Source: Cyclobacterium roseum
GTDB taxonomy: Bacteria; Bacteroidota; Bacteroidia; Cytophagales; Cyclobacteriaceae
NCBI RefSeq assembly: GCF_010119225.1
Contig: NZ_WNKF01000014.1
Location: 1-64,000 of the forward strand
Reading direction: 5' to 3'
Length of the DNA: 64,000 nt
A program made the position numbers and the translations under genes. Positions 1 through 11,500 of this stretch are shown one piece after another; position 1 is the stretch's first letter; each line of letters opens with the position of its first letter. The notes beneath the pieces are model-generated. The model was not told where the DNA came from, did not search any database, and worked only from the letters and a program-made list of their open reading frames with translations.

Positions 1-24
1 AATATTCCGGAAAAATAGCCGCAT

Positions 25-52
25 AAAAAAGGCTGCCCTTTTCGGACAGCCT
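25..52 (-). terminator. Intrinsic terminator, minus-strand direction
   Basis: Stem AGGCTG/CAGCCT with a C-A mismatch, two more C-G pairs and a 5-base loop. Read on the minus strand it is followed by a run of seven T (the A-run at 24-30). No minus-strand gene is visible to its right, so what it terminates is unknown; it may serve a gene that ends left of the window on the other strand. Confidence 0.55.
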
Positions 53-237
53 CATTTGCTGAAACGGACATTTGCTGCGGAAGTTGAAAAATGCAATCGG
101 GCTGAATGACGGTGCGGTTATTAAATACCGTAAAGCCGAACGCGTACAAAAGGCCGCGTCGGGCAATAGGGATTTTTGTGTCATATCTTTTTATTTTAAA
201 TACTTATTTTATTATATTCCAATCCCAAATAACCTAT

Positions 238-2148
238 ATGATGAATTGTTTTCTTAGCGCTGGCTTGTGGATTATTTTATTGCTCGTGTCACCTGATGCT
301 CTTCCCCAATCGGACACTACTTTTCTTAAAACCGTCCCCTATCATACTCTGGCACCGCCTCCGGAATGGGCCCTGTTGCAAAGGCAATTAATGGATGCGC
401 TCTATCCAGCGGCTATGGAATTCGTGGAGAAATACACCCATCCGGATGGCAGCTTGATATGGCGGGATGAGTGGCCGGGAATGGATGGCTCGGACGATGG
501 TTACGAAAGTTTTTACAATTTCCCGCTGTATTACGCCTTGGGAGGACCTAAGGAAATGGACAAGCTTTCCAGGAAATTATGGGAGGGAGTCACCCGGCAA
601 TTTACCGAATATGGTCAGGTCGTAGATGAATTTGATGCCGGTTACGATTGGATGCATCATGGCGAGGCCTACACCAACTTTTACTTTTTTGGTTTGGCAG
701 ATCCGACCGATAAAAAAATGAGGGACAGGGCACTGAAATTTGCGGCCCTGTATTTCGACGATGGGACTGAAAACTCCAATTTTGACAGTGAGTTGAAAAT
801 CATCCGCTCCCCCTTAAATGGAAGCCTGGGTCCCAGAATGGTCAATACCGCCGAAGATTGGGTTACCCACAGGCCTATCCTTTCCAATTACCCCCTTCCT
901 TACGACGATATTCCCCATGTCACCTCAGGAAAAGACTGGAACAACGACGAAAAATTCGCTTATATCCTGGAAGCGTTAAACGAAAGGATGATGAAAGGGG
1001 ACGTACCGCTGAACCTGGCCGCTACCAGCTTAATGCTAAATGCTTTTATGTATACGGGGGATGAAAAATACAAAAAATGGGTGTTGGAGTATGTACAAGC
1101 CTGGATGGATCGGGTAGAAAAAAACGGGGGCATCATTCCGGACAATGTGGGATTGTCCGGCGAGATCGGCGAACACATGGATGGCAATTGGTGGGGAGGC
1201 TATTACGGTTGGAAGTGGCCGCACGGTGTCCGGAATAAACTGGAGGCTACCACCATTGGAGCTTCCAATGCGTACCTGGTATCAGGCGATGAGCGTTACC
1301 TGGAACTGCCCAATTCCGTCATTGAAGCCATCAGCCGGGAAGCCAGAGAGGAGGATGGTAAAAAGCTTTTGCCCCATCGGTACGATCAACGAGGCTGGTA
1401 TGATTACAGACCCTTACAAGCCATGTACCCCACCCATATCTGGTACATGTCCAGAAAAGAAAGGGACTGGGAAAGGGTAAAAGAAATGTTGGATCCGGAT
1501 GAAATGTTGCAGCTAAATTATGTTAAGGGAAAAGGGGAGGAACGGAATACGGCCACCTGGTTGGGGTATTTGGAAGGAGAGGTACCCAGCTATCCGGTTG
1601 ATATCTTAAAGGCCACCTATCAGGAAATGCAAAAACGACTGGAAAAAATCAGAACGGATACCACTACTCCGGATCAGCAGGACGTTCATCATTGGCTGAA
1701 CCTCAATCCGGTAATTCTGGAAGGTATCGTGCAAACCATGCTGGGAGCACCTAACCATATTTATCACGGGGGATTGCTGCATACCTCCGTTCGCTATTTT
1801 GATCCTGAAAATGAACGGTCGGGCCTTCCTGCGGATATGGCTGCCCTGGTGGAACAAATTACGGAAGCCGGAATTTCCCTTACCCTGGTCAATCTTCACC
1901 CCACCGAAGCCAAAAAGGTCATTATTCAGGGAGGCATGTTTGGGGAGCACCATATCCAAAGGGTGAATCAGATTGAAATTTATCCCTATCAATTTGATAC
2001 CGTGGACCATAAATTTTTCCAGGCGGAGCTTGGCCCAGGATCGGTGGTTAAACTGGAAATAGAAATGTCCCGTTTTAAAAATACCCCCAGCTATGCCTTC
2101 CCCTGGCATGGCGATGAAATACCGGTGATAGAAAAGACATACGAATAA
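238..2148 (+). CDS. Secreted protein of unknown family, predominantly helical
   Basis: I do not recognise a named family. The start is placed at the double ATG at 238/241 because it yields a clean signal peptide (hydrophobic stretch WIILLLV, then a polar region from about residue 22); an in-frame start at 106 would put 44 unlikely residues before it. The mature protein of about 610 residues is rich in Trp, Tyr and acidic residues (e.g. WRDEWPGMDGSDDGYESFYN near residue 65), as in alpha/alpha-toroid glycan-active enzymes; the last 100 residues look beta-rich. It lies 2 bp upstream of a CBM9-like/PKD gene and near two Gfo/Idh/MocA genes, so a role in breaking down an extracellular sugar is plausible but inferred only from fold impression and context. 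Confidence 0.7.
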   Translation: MMNCFLSAGLWIILLLVSPDALPQSDTTFLKTVPYHTLAPPPEWALLQRQLMDALYPAAMEFVEKYTHPDGSLIWRDEWPGMDGSDDGYESFYNFPLYYALGGPKEMDKLSRKLWEGVTRQFTEYGQVVDEFDAGYDWMHHGEAYTNFYFFGLADPTDKKMRDRALKFAALYFDDGTENSNFDSELKIIRSPLNGSLGPRMVNTAEDWVTHRPILSNYPLPYDDIPHVTSGKDWNNDEKFAYILEALNERMMKGDVPLNLAATSLMLNAFMYTGDEKYKKWVLEYVQAWMDRVEKNGGIIPDNVGLSGEIGEHMDGNWWGGYYGWKWPHGVRNKLEATTIGASNAYLVSGDERYLELPNSVIEAISREAREEDGKKLLPHRYDQRGWYDYRPLQAMYPTHIWYMSRKERDWERVKEMLDPDEMLQLNYVKGKGEERNTATWLGYLEGEVPSYPVDILKATYQEMQKRLEKIRTDTTTPDQQDVHHWLNLNPVILEGIVQTMLGAPNHIYHGGLLHTSVRYFDPENERSGLPADMAALVEQITEAGISLTLVNLHPTEAKKVIIQGGMFGEHHIQRVNQIEIYPYQFDTVDHKFFQAELGPGSVVKLEIEMSRFKNTPSYAFPWHGDEIPVIEKTYE

Positions 2149-2150
2149 CG

Positions 2151-3296
2151 ATGGATTCGAGAAACCGATGGCGTTTTGGTTTGATGTGGAGCATGCTGTT
2201 ATGCAGTGCATCATTGGTCTGGTCTCAGAAAGCTACGGAAGGTTCCTTTGCGACCGCCAGGGAGGGCCGGGTATTTAAAATTTATCAGTTTTCCCCGGAA
2301 AACATGCCGTATATAGATGGCAAAGCAGGTGATTGGGAAAGGGTACCCGATTCCTACACCTATGGCACCTCATTACTAAAGGATACCGAAGATGGGCATG
2401 GGGCTGAGATTGACACTACGGACATCGATGTTCGCGTAAAAGTTGGGTGGGTCAAAGGGATGAATCGTCTTTATTTTCTGTACGAGGCCTATGACGATTT
2501 TTGGGATTTCAAACGGTTTAATCCCAAAGGTTACCTCAATGACATTTTCGAAATTGTGGTAGACGGTGATTTCTCAGGAGGCCCTTTTATCTATAATCCT
2601 TTGCGGCCGGAAGCCAGAAAGTGGGGGAATCATCCGGCTCATATCCAAAATCACCTGGAATTCAGTGGCTATCACGCCCAGAATTACCATATTTTCACGC
2701 CTCCGGTAAACGGAAGCTGGGTGCTGATTTGGGGGTCCCAGCCCTGGGTAGCTGCTTTTCCCCATGCTCACCAGGCCTATGATTTTGATTTCAAACAGGG
2801 GGAATCCGGAAAATTGACCCTGGAATTTTGGATTACGCCGTATGACCATGCCCCCTATGAGGGAGCGGAGCTGGCAGTGGAATCGAAACTTTATGAAAAC
2901 AAGGTAATCGGCTTGTCCTGGTCTGTTTTGGATTTTGATGGGGGAGACAGAGAGGGGCATTACAATTTATCTCACGATACCCGAATGGTATCGGATGCTT
3001 CCTATTTGTGCGCCTTTCGGTTGATGCCCCTGGAAAAGGATCAATTGCCGGATATCAAAGCGGACTGGACCTTTTCATTGGTAAAAAATAAAGCAAGAAC
3101 GGTAGCTTTTAAAGATGAGTCGGTCGGTGAAATGGAGGCATGGTATTGGGATTTTGGAAATGGTGATTATTCCAGAGAGCAACATCCTGTATATCAGTAT
3201 CCTGAATCCGGAGTACATTACAATGTTACCTTGGAAGTATCCGGTAGAGGTGGAAAGGATAAGAAAACCCGTTTTTGGGAAGTGATGATTCCCTGA
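2151..3296 (+). CDS. Secreted CBM9-like and PKD-domain protein
   Basis: It begins 2 bp after the preceding stop, so the two are almost certainly co-transcribed. Residues 1-25 are a signal peptide (LMWSMLLCSASLVWSQ). Residues about 40-280 have the look of a carbohydrate-binding family 9 / DOMON-like beta sandwich (IDGKAGDWERVPDS, then VKVGWVKGMNRLYFLYEAYD). Residues about 300-381 form a PKD domain with the typical WYWDFGNGDYSREQHPVYQY core. No catalytic motif is evident. It probably binds sugar or helps hold the neighbouring secreted protein on its substrate; this partnership is inferred from adjacency. Confidence 0.8.
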   Translation: MDSRNRWRFGLMWSMLLCSASLVWSQKATEGSFATAREGRVFKIYQFSPENMPYIDGKAGDWERVPDSYTYGTSLLKDTEDGHGAEIDTTDIDVRVKVGWVKGMNRLYFLYEAYDDFWDFKRFNPKGYLNDIFEIVVDGDFSGGPFIYNPLRPEARKWGNHPAHIQNHLEFSGYHAQNYHIFTPPVNGSWVLIWGSQPWVAAFPHAHQAYDFDFKQGESGKLTLEFWITPYDHAPYEGAELAVESKLYENKVIGLSWSVLDFDGGDREGHYNLSHDTRMVSDASYLCAFRLMPLEKDQLPDIKADWTFSLVKNKARTVAFKDESVGEMEAWYWDFGNGDYSREQHPVYQYPESGVHYNVTLEVSGRGGKDKKTRFWEVMIP

Positions 3297-3384
3297 TTTT
3301 GTACTTACTTTAGATTTGGCAGTTAGCAGAAATCTACTGCTGCCATCGTTACACATTTAAAAACTTTTTCCTAAGTTTAGCCTT

Positions 3385-4395
3385 ATGAAGAAATTGGAAG
3401 GTAAAGAAGTCAAATGGGGTGTTCTTGGTGTGGGGGATGTCTGTGAGAAGAAAAGCGCACCCGCCATGCAAAAGGTAAAAGGCTCCCGCTTAGTGGCGGT
3501 CATGCGTCGGGATGGGGAAAAGGCAGCAGATTATGCCCGAAGGCATGGAGTCTCCAAATGGTATGATGATGCCCAAAAACTAATCAACGATCCGGAGGTC
3601 AATGCCATCTACATCGCCACCCCACCTTATGCCCATCTGGAATTGACTAAACAAGCGGCAGCAGCGGGGAAGCCGGTTTATGTTGAAAAGCCCATGGCCC
3701 GGAATTACCAGGAATGCAAGGAAATGATCCGAGTGTGTCAGGCAGCGGAAGTGCCGGTATTTGTTGCTTATTACCGGCGAACCCTACCCAATTTTCTGAA
3801 AGTAAAAGAATTGGTGGAGGCAAGGGAAATAGGAGAGGTCCGCTATGTAAGCATTACAATCAACCAACCCAGGCATCCGGATATGAAGGAGGACACGGCA
3901 GCCAACTGGCGCATTGATCCCGAGATAGCCGGAGGAGGGTATTTTTACGATTTGGGTTCTCATCAACTGGATTACCTTGATTTTTTGTTTGGCCCCATAG
4001 CCGAAGTCAGTGGAATTGCTAGTAATCAGGCGGGTGAATACCCCGCAGAAGACATCGTATTGGCTAATTTTAAGTTTGAAAGTGGGGTTTTGGGCAGTGG
4101 AAACTGGTGTTTTACCACGGGAGAATCATCCAAAAAGGACGAAATCAAGGTTATTGGTACGGCTGGAGAAATCAGTTTTCCCTGTTTTTGGGGAACGTCG
4201 GTTACCCTCCGTAAAGACGGCAAAGAAGCGCAGGAATTTACGTTTGACATGCCTGAAAATATTCAGTATTTTTTGATTCAATCGATTGTAGAGGAATTAT
4301 TGGGCAAAGAAAATGCCAGCCCAAGTACGGGAGATACCGCTGCACGAACCAATTGGGTGATGGAGGAAATGACGAAGAATTATTATAAAAAATAA
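3385..4395 (+). CDS. Gfo/Idh/MocA family oxidoreductase
   Basis: Cytoplasmic NAD(P)-dependent oxidoreductase of 336 residues, the usual length. The N-terminal Rossmann fold shows GVLGVGDV at residues 12-19 and the family EKP motif (VEKPMARN) near residue 100; the C-terminal half has the alpha/beta domain with GGGYFYDLGSHQLDY near residue 190, supplying the Asp/His pair of the active site. Members oxidise or reduce hydroxyls of sugars and cyclitols; the substrate cannot be read from sequence. It has no signal peptide. The next gene, 7 bp downstream, is a second member, suggesting an oxidation-reduction pair such as a keto-sugar route. Confidence 0.9.
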   Translation: MKKLEGKEVKWGVLGVGDVCEKKSAPAMQKVKGSRLVAVMRRDGEKAADYARRHGVSKWYDDAQKLINDPEVNAIYIATPPYAHLELTKQAAAAGKPVYVEKPMARNYQECKEMIRVCQAAEVPVFVAYYRRTLPNFLKVKELVEAREIGEVRYVSITINQPRHPDMKEDTAANWRIDPEIAGGGYFYDLGSHQLDYLDFLFGPIAEVSGIASNQAGEYPAEDIVLANFKFESGVLGSGNWCFTTGESSKKDEIKVIGTAGEISFPCFWGTSVTLRKDGKEAQEFTFDMPENIQYFLIQSIVEELLGKENASPSTGDTAARTNWVMEEMTKNYYKK

Positions 4396-4402
4396 GAACA
4401 AG

Positions 4403-5437
4403 ATGACTCAAAACAAACCTTTAGGATTTGGGATTATAGGAACAGGGGCCATAGCCGGGATGCATGCGGAAGCCATCAATGCCTGTGAAGATAGTAACTT
4501 GATAGCGGTATGCAGTTCCAGTCCGGAACGTGCCCAAAAGGCAACTGCGAAATTTAACGTACCGGCCGATGCGGATCGAAAGGCCTTTCTTTCCAGAAAA
4601 GAGGTGGATGTGGTTTGTATTTGCACCCACAGTGGCAATCACTTGGAGCCTGCCCTGGAAGCCGCTCGGGCAGGTAAGCATGTTTTGCTTGAAAAGCCCA
4701 TAGAAGTAAACCTGGAGCGGGCCGATGCCCTGATAAAAGCCTGCAAGGACGCAGGGGTGACATTGGGGGTTATCTTTCAAAACCGGCTTAAGCCGGGTTA
4801 CCTGAAATTAAAAGAGGCCGTTCAATCGGGGAAATTAGGAAAGTTATTGATGGGTACGGCGGCCATTAATTGGTATCGAGATCCCTCGTATTACAGTAGT
4901 AGTTCCTGGAAGGGAACCAAAGAGGGCGATGGAGGAGCTGCGTTGATTAATCAAGGGGTGCATACCATTGATTTGTTGTTGGATATTATGGGAGATGTCG
5001 AGGCCGTATTCGGTCAGGTACGAACAATGGTGCATGCCATTGAGGGGGAAGATACCGGAGCAGCCATTGTTAATTTTAAAAGTGGAGCCCTTGGTACCAT
5101 TACCGGTGGTACTTCCTTGTATCCGGGCAGTCCGGAACGATTAGAAATTTATGGGGAGAAAGGAACGATCATTCTGGAAGGAGGTAAAATTCTGGTTTAT
5201 GCAATCAAAGGGGAGGAATCAGGCATTGCTGCGGATTCCGATTTGGGAGGTAGCGGGGCTTCCGACCCCATGGCGATTGACTATAAATTGCATCAGGGGC
5301 AAATAAAAGACATGGTTGAAGCAATCCGAACCGATCGTAGCCCCATGGTGACTGGCGAGGATGCCCGACGGTCTCTGGATTTAATTTTGGGGATTTACCG
5401 CTCTTCTGCTGATAACAAAAAGCTAGAATTAATGTAA
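4403..5437 (+). CDS. Gfo/Idh/MocA family oxidoreductase
   Basis: Second member of the family, 344 residues, 7 bp after the first. The nucleotide-binding loop is GIIGTGAIAGMHAEA at residues 9-23 and the EKP motif (LLEKPIEVN) lies near residue 97. The C-terminal domain carries GGAALINQGVHTIDLLLD, which contains the conserved His/Asp of the active site. It is only distantly similar to its upstream neighbour, so the two likely catalyse different steps. Cytoplasmic; substrate unknown, probably a sugar derivative released by the secreted proteins upstream. Confidence 0.9.
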   Translation: MTQNKPLGFGIIGTGAIAGMHAEAINACEDSNLIAVCSSSPERAQKATAKFNVPADADRKAFLSRKEVDVVCICTHSGNHLEPALEAARAGKHVLLEKPIEVNLERADALIKACKDAGVTLGVIFQNRLKPGYLKLKEAVQSGKLGKLLMGTAAINWYRDPSYYSSSSWKGTKEGDGGAALINQGVHTIDLLLDIMGDVEAVFGQVRTMVHAIEGEDTGAAIVNFKSGALGTITGGTSLYPGSPERLEIYGEKGTIILEGGKILVYAIKGEESGIAADSDLGGSGASDPMAIDYKLHQGQIKDMVEAIRTDRSPMVTGEDARRSLDLILGIYRSSADNKKLELM

Positions 5438-5506
5438 ATTTTCTTTTAAAAAGTGTAGCTTTAGTGCCAGGGAATCGAAGGAATTAAAAACGATTTTTAA
5501 TTTTTT

Positions 5507-8500
5507 ATGGGATCAAAGGAGCATCAAAAAGTGCAAGACAAACTGGAAAAATACGGTTTGCTGGACATTAGGAAGGAAGAAGAATTTGATTCCATTTCCC
5601 GACTAGCTAGTATATTATTTGATGCGCCCATATCCCTGCTTACTGTGCTAACGGAAGAAAAGCAGTACTTTAAGTCCCGAATAGGCATCGAACTTACGGA
5701 AACTTCGATTGATGAATCATTTTGCAAGTTTTCGATAGAAGATCCGGATGAGGTGATGGTAGTAGCCGATGCCAGGAAAGACCCCCGATTTAAGGATAAC
5801 CCATTGGTTACCGGCGATCCAAAAATTGTTTTCTACGCCGGAGTTCCGATTTTCACCCCCGAAGGTCATCCTGTAGGAGCGCTTTGCGTCATCGACCATA
5901 AGCCCAGAAGGGTAGCGTCACATAAATTAGCCGCGCTGAAGGCCCTGGGGACTCAGATAAAGCGCATACTGGACCTTCGAAAAAGTCATCAGGAGCTCGA
6001 GAAAACCAGCGATAGGCTTCAAAATGAAACCAGCCGCCTTTCGAATATATTAGAGGCGACGCGGGTGGGTATCTGGGAGTGGGATATGGTGAAAGATAAG
6101 GTGGTAATTAATGAGCGGTATGCAGAAATGGCCGGATACACCAAAGAAGAATTAACGCCATTTTCCATGGAAACCTGGTATTCCCTTGTGCATCCCGAGG
6201 ACCGAAATGTGTCGGATAAGATTCTGGAAGAGTGCTTTGAAAAAAAGAGGGACTTTTACAATACAGAATGCCGTTTGATTCACAAGGAGGGCCATCTGAT
6301 CTGGATCAACGACAGGGGGAAGGTGACCAAATGGTCTGCTGACGGCAAACCGCTGATGATGTCCGGTACCCATACGGATATCACCGAAAGGAAAAACAGG
6401 GAAATTCAATTTCAATCCATTTCTGACAATATACCTGGGGTAGTTTACCGCTATCGCAGGTATCCTGATGGCAAGGATGCGCTGGAATTGGTCAGCAACG
6501 GGGCTTCGCGCCTTTGGGGTGTTACTCCCGAACGGGCAATGAATGATAACCAGGTAATTTGGGATCGCTACCACCGGGAGGATTTGAAATCCCATTTGGA
6601 AACGATAGCCGAATCTGCAAAAAACCTGAGTTTCTGGACTCACGAGTGGCGCTATCTTCACCCGGACGGCAGTACTCGCTGGCATAAAGGTACGGGAAAC
6701 CCAAGCAAATTGAAAGATGGCAGTATTGTCTGGGATGCAGTTATCCTGGATATTACCAAAAGGAAGGAAGCAGAAATAAACCTTGAAAAAACATTCGATT
6801 CGCTTCGGGAGCGGATTAAAGAACAGGAGTGCTTATACCGCATCACCCGGTTAAGTAATTCCCTTTCGGAGTGGGATTCATTACTTGAACAAGCGGTGGA
6901 GATACTTCCGACTGGTTGGCGCTACCCCGAACATGCCATCGCTACCATACATTATGGAGAGAGGAACTTTTTTAGTTCCGGGTTTACCTCTTTTTCAACC
7001 TCGCTAAACGCCTCCTACACGACTATTGAGGAAAAAAAGCTTTCTCTCAAAGTGGGATATCCGATTGGTTTTGAGGTAAATGAAAAGGATTTTTTTTTCA
7101 AGGAGGAAGTCCGGTTATTGGATACACTGGTTGCCCATTTGGGGGCTGCCATCGATCAATTAATCGCAGAGGAAGCGATAAAGGCCTCCAATGACAGGGT
7201 TAATGCCTTGGTACGGAATATTAACGGTATTTTTTGGGAAGCAGCTATTCAAAACAATTCCATGAAATTTTTTAGCCCTCAGATAAAGGATATTTTAGGG
7301 TATACTGCAGAAGAACTGCTGGGATCGGAAAACTTTTGGGAGGAGCATATCCATAAAGATGACATGGAGCGGGTTCTTACCGAGTCTCGTAATAACATAC
7401 GAGATGGAAAAGATTATACCGTTGAATACCGGATACAAACTAAAGATGGAAAATGGGTATGGATTAATGATATGGTTCATATTGAAACAATCCAAGGCAA
7501 GGTAGCGACCGTTAGAGGCTTTATGCTGGACGTAACGGAGAGGAAATTAGCCGAAGAAGCGCTGGCAAAAAGTGAAAAGCGATTTAAGGCATTAGTACAG
7601 GCGGGTTCCGATTTGACAGCCATTTTGTCCTATGATGGCGAATACCTGTATGTTAGCCCTAATTACCCACAACTTTTGGGTTATAACGAGGTAGACATTT
7701 TAGGCTCCAATGCCATCGAAAAATTTCACCCGGATGACCGGGAAAGGGTTATTGCTGAATTTGCGGATTTGGCTCAAGAAAAGCGGATAAAATGCAGTCC
7801 TTACCGGTATAAGCGGAAGGATGGTTCCTGGTGTTGGTTGCAAAGCGTGGCCACGGATCTTTCCGATGATCCGGTAGTGGGTGGCATCGTGGTAAATAGT
7901 GTGGAAATTACAGAATTGATTGAGGCACAGGAGCGACTGAAGAAAAGCGAAGCGAGGTACCGTGGATTTTACGAATCCCAGACCAATTTTGTCATCAGAA
8001 CCGACCTGGATGGTAATTATACGTATGTAAATAAAAAATTCATAACCGATTTTGGATGGATTTATCCTGATGGGAAAATAATCGGGAAAAGTTGCATGCC
8101 CTCTATTTGTGCGCATGACCAGCAAAGGGTGATTGATATCGTGGAAAAATGCATGGCCCTTCCGGAAAAAATTTTCAAAATTGAGATCGATAAGCCTAAG
8201 CAGGGGGGAGGCACGGTCACTACGCTTTGGGATTTTATTTGTATGGTGGATGGCCAGGGAAATCCTCAGGAGATCCAGTGCATGGGCATTGATATCAGCG
8301 AGCGGGTCGAATTCGAACGAGAGCTGAGGAAAACAAATGAGCGGTACGAATACATTAATCGGGCTACGAAGGATGCTATTTACGAGTGGGATGTAGTGGC
8401 TGACGAATTTCTGTGGGGAGAGGGTTTTTACCGAATTTTTGGATTTGAAAAGGGGGAGGAAATTGCAAAAATCTCCGATTGGCCAGCATTTATGCATCCC

Positions 8501-11500
8501 ATTGATGCTAAGAATCACCAGAGCGACTGGGATTATTTTTTAGCTGATGCGGGTCAAAAACGTTGGCATAAAGAGTTTCGCTTTCGCCATAAAAGCGGTG
8601 GCTACTTATATACCGAGGAGATCGGGCATCTGATTCGGGACGAATCGGGAAGACCCGTTCGAATGATTGGCGTATTGCGGGATGTTTCGGAAGTAAAAAA
8701 AGCTTCTCTTTTGCGGGAAATGGAGTATGAAGTTTCCAGTTTCTTTAAAAGTGAAGTCAGCCTAAATGAAACCCTTTTCGGCGTTTTGGCCTATTTATCC
8801 CGCTACGGCGGGTATGCGGGCGGAGAAATCTGGATGGTGGGTATCAAGGGCAAACAGATTAATTTGGTTCAAAGTTATTGGCAAAATGATAAACTGGCTC
8901 AAATAGCTGGGAATACCGGTTCGTTCTCTTATGGAAGCGGACTTCCTGGCAAGATATGGCAAGATGGAATCCTGCAGGTTTTCGAAAATTTATCGGAAGT
9001 TTCTTCCTTTAGCCGGAAAAAGCTGCTCACTTCGGGAAATATGAAGGAAGCTGCTGGTGTTCCACTCTTTCAAAAAGATGAAGTGGTGGGCGTGGTGTTG
9101 CTTTTTGGGGAGAAACAGGGGGAGGTCATTTTGACCGATACTCAGGTGTTCCATTCCCTGGGAGTATTTTTGGGGGCTGAGATCCGGCGTAAACAGCAGG
9201 AAGAAGAAATGAAGTTGTTATTCGAGAGCGCACCGGAAATTCTGGCCATCACGGATCCCGAGGGGTATTTCTTAAAAGTTAATCCTGCTTTTTGCGAGTT
9301 GTTGGGCTACTCATCCGGAGAGCTGGTTTCCAGGCCTTTTACGGATTTTGTTCATCCCGAGGATCAGGCAAAAACGAAGAGTGAGATTCCGGAAATGTTT
9401 TCGAGCGAACGACAAACCCGGAATTTTGTAAATCGCTACCGTACCAAATCCGGAGCTGTTCGATGGATTTCCTGGAATTCTTCCGAAGTTTTTGGAGAAG
9501 AAGGATTGGTATTTTCCTATGGCCACGATATTACTGAGCGGGTGGAATTGCAGGAATTGCTGGACAATGCTACGAAGCTTTCCCGGGTAGGAAGCTGGGA
9601 GATAGATTTGAAAAATAATAAATTGTTTCTCTCATCGACTTCCAGAGAAATTTACGAACTGCCGGAGGATCAATTTCCGACCGTCGAAGAAGCGATCCAT
9701 TTTTATCGTCCGGATGTCCGGGAATATTTAACGGAGACCATTAATGAAACCATTCAATCCGGAAATCCATGGGATGTCCAACTTCCCCTAATTACCTATA
9801 CGGGGAATGAAAAATGGGTAAGAAGTATTGGAAAAGCCGAATTTGAAGAGGGAAAGTGTACGCGATTGTTCGGATCTTTTCAGGATATTCACAAGCAAAA
9901 AACCAATGAAATTCAGCTTACCAAAAATAACCGCTTATTGGAAGTGATTTCCAAGGTAATTGGTAAGTTCTTGTTGGTGGAGGATTGGAGTCAGGTTTTG
10001 AATGAGGTCTTGGAGCTGACCGGAAAGGCCATCAGCGTCGATCGGGTGTATTTTTTTCAACGTCACCCGCTGCCCATTCATGGAAAGCCGGTAGTCAGTC
10101 AAACAGCTGAATGGTCCAGAAAAGGAATTCCTTCACAACTACATAATCCGGATCTCCAAAATATGACACTGGAGGATTATCCTGAAATATATCAACGGCT
10201 CCAAAACGGAGAACCTTTCGCAATTAACCGGAGGGATTTACCTGATGGTAAACTAAAATACTTACTTGATGACCAAGGGATTGTCTCCACATTGGGCATG
10301 CCAGTCATAATAGATAATGAGTTAAATGGATTGTTGGGATTTGACGATTGCGCCAAAGAACGGAGCTGGTCTGAAAATGAATGGTCCTTTTTGCAAACCA
10401 TAACCTCCAATCTTTCCTCGGCCATTCAGCGGAGAAACAGCCAACTGGCACTTCAGCAATCCTTTGAAGAAAAAAATGCCATATTAGAGAGTATTGGGGA
10501 AGCTTTTTTTGCGTTGGATAAGGATTGGAAAATCCGTTATTGGAACCATCGGGCAGAGCAGCTTATGGGCTTAAACCGATCCAGTCTTTTGGGACTGGTG
10601 TTGTTCGAAGTGTTTCCGGATATAAAGAGATATAAATTTAAAAGGCAATACCTTCATGCCCTGGCCACGCAGTCTCCGCTTCATTTTGAAGAATACTTTG
10701 AACCTTTGAATAGTTGGCTGGAGGTAAATGCCTATCCCTCAGATGGTGGCTTGAGTGTGTTTTTTAAGGACATAACGAAAGAGAAAATGGCTTCTGAACA
10801 TGTCCGCCTCTCCAACGAGCGATTTGAAAAAATTGCCGAAGCGACCAACGATGCCATTTGGGATTTCGATGTCGAAAATAACCGGTTATTTTGGGGTAAA
10901 GGGTTCAGCACCTTATTTGGCTATGATCTGGAGTCCCTTAAACCTACCTTGGATCTTTTGGTGGAATTCATTCACCCGGATGATCGGGAAAAGGTGGTCA
11001 GCAAAATTCAGCAATTTTTTAAAAGTGAAACGCTTACGAGCTGGTTTGAGGAGTACCGGTTTTTGCAAAAAGATGGATTTTACGCTTTTGTAATGGACAG
11101 GGCGGTATTTATCCGAAACCAGGAAGGTAAGGTTACCCGCGTGGTGGGAGCCATGACGGACATTACCTACAGGAAGGAATACGAAGAGTCATTGGAAGCC
11201 CTGAACCAACAGATGACCATGCATGCGAAAGAACTGGAACGGTCCAACCTGGAACTGGAGCAATTTGCCTACGTGGCCTCCCATGACCTACAGGAACCCT
11301 TGCGGATGGTGAGTAGTTTTATGGGGCTTTTGGAACGGAAATACGGGCCGGAACTGGATGAAAAGGCGCATCAATACATTCGTTTTGCCATTGATGGGGC
11401 GAAGCGAATGCGGCAGATTATTTTGGACCTGTTGGAATTTTCCCGCATTGGAAAACATGAGGAAAGTTTGAAGCTGATCTCGACCAAGCAATTGGTGGAT

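Noticed and set aside
106-237. N-terminal extension of the first secreted protein, and an overlapping 61-codon frame at 72-257
   Set aside because: The extension hides the signal peptide, which starts properly at 238; the 61-codon frame uses a TTG start and ends in sequence shared with the real gene's signal region.
1606-2214. Long minus-strand open frame opposite the first two genes (202 codons)
   Set aside because: Shadow of clearly coding plus-strand genes; no family features.
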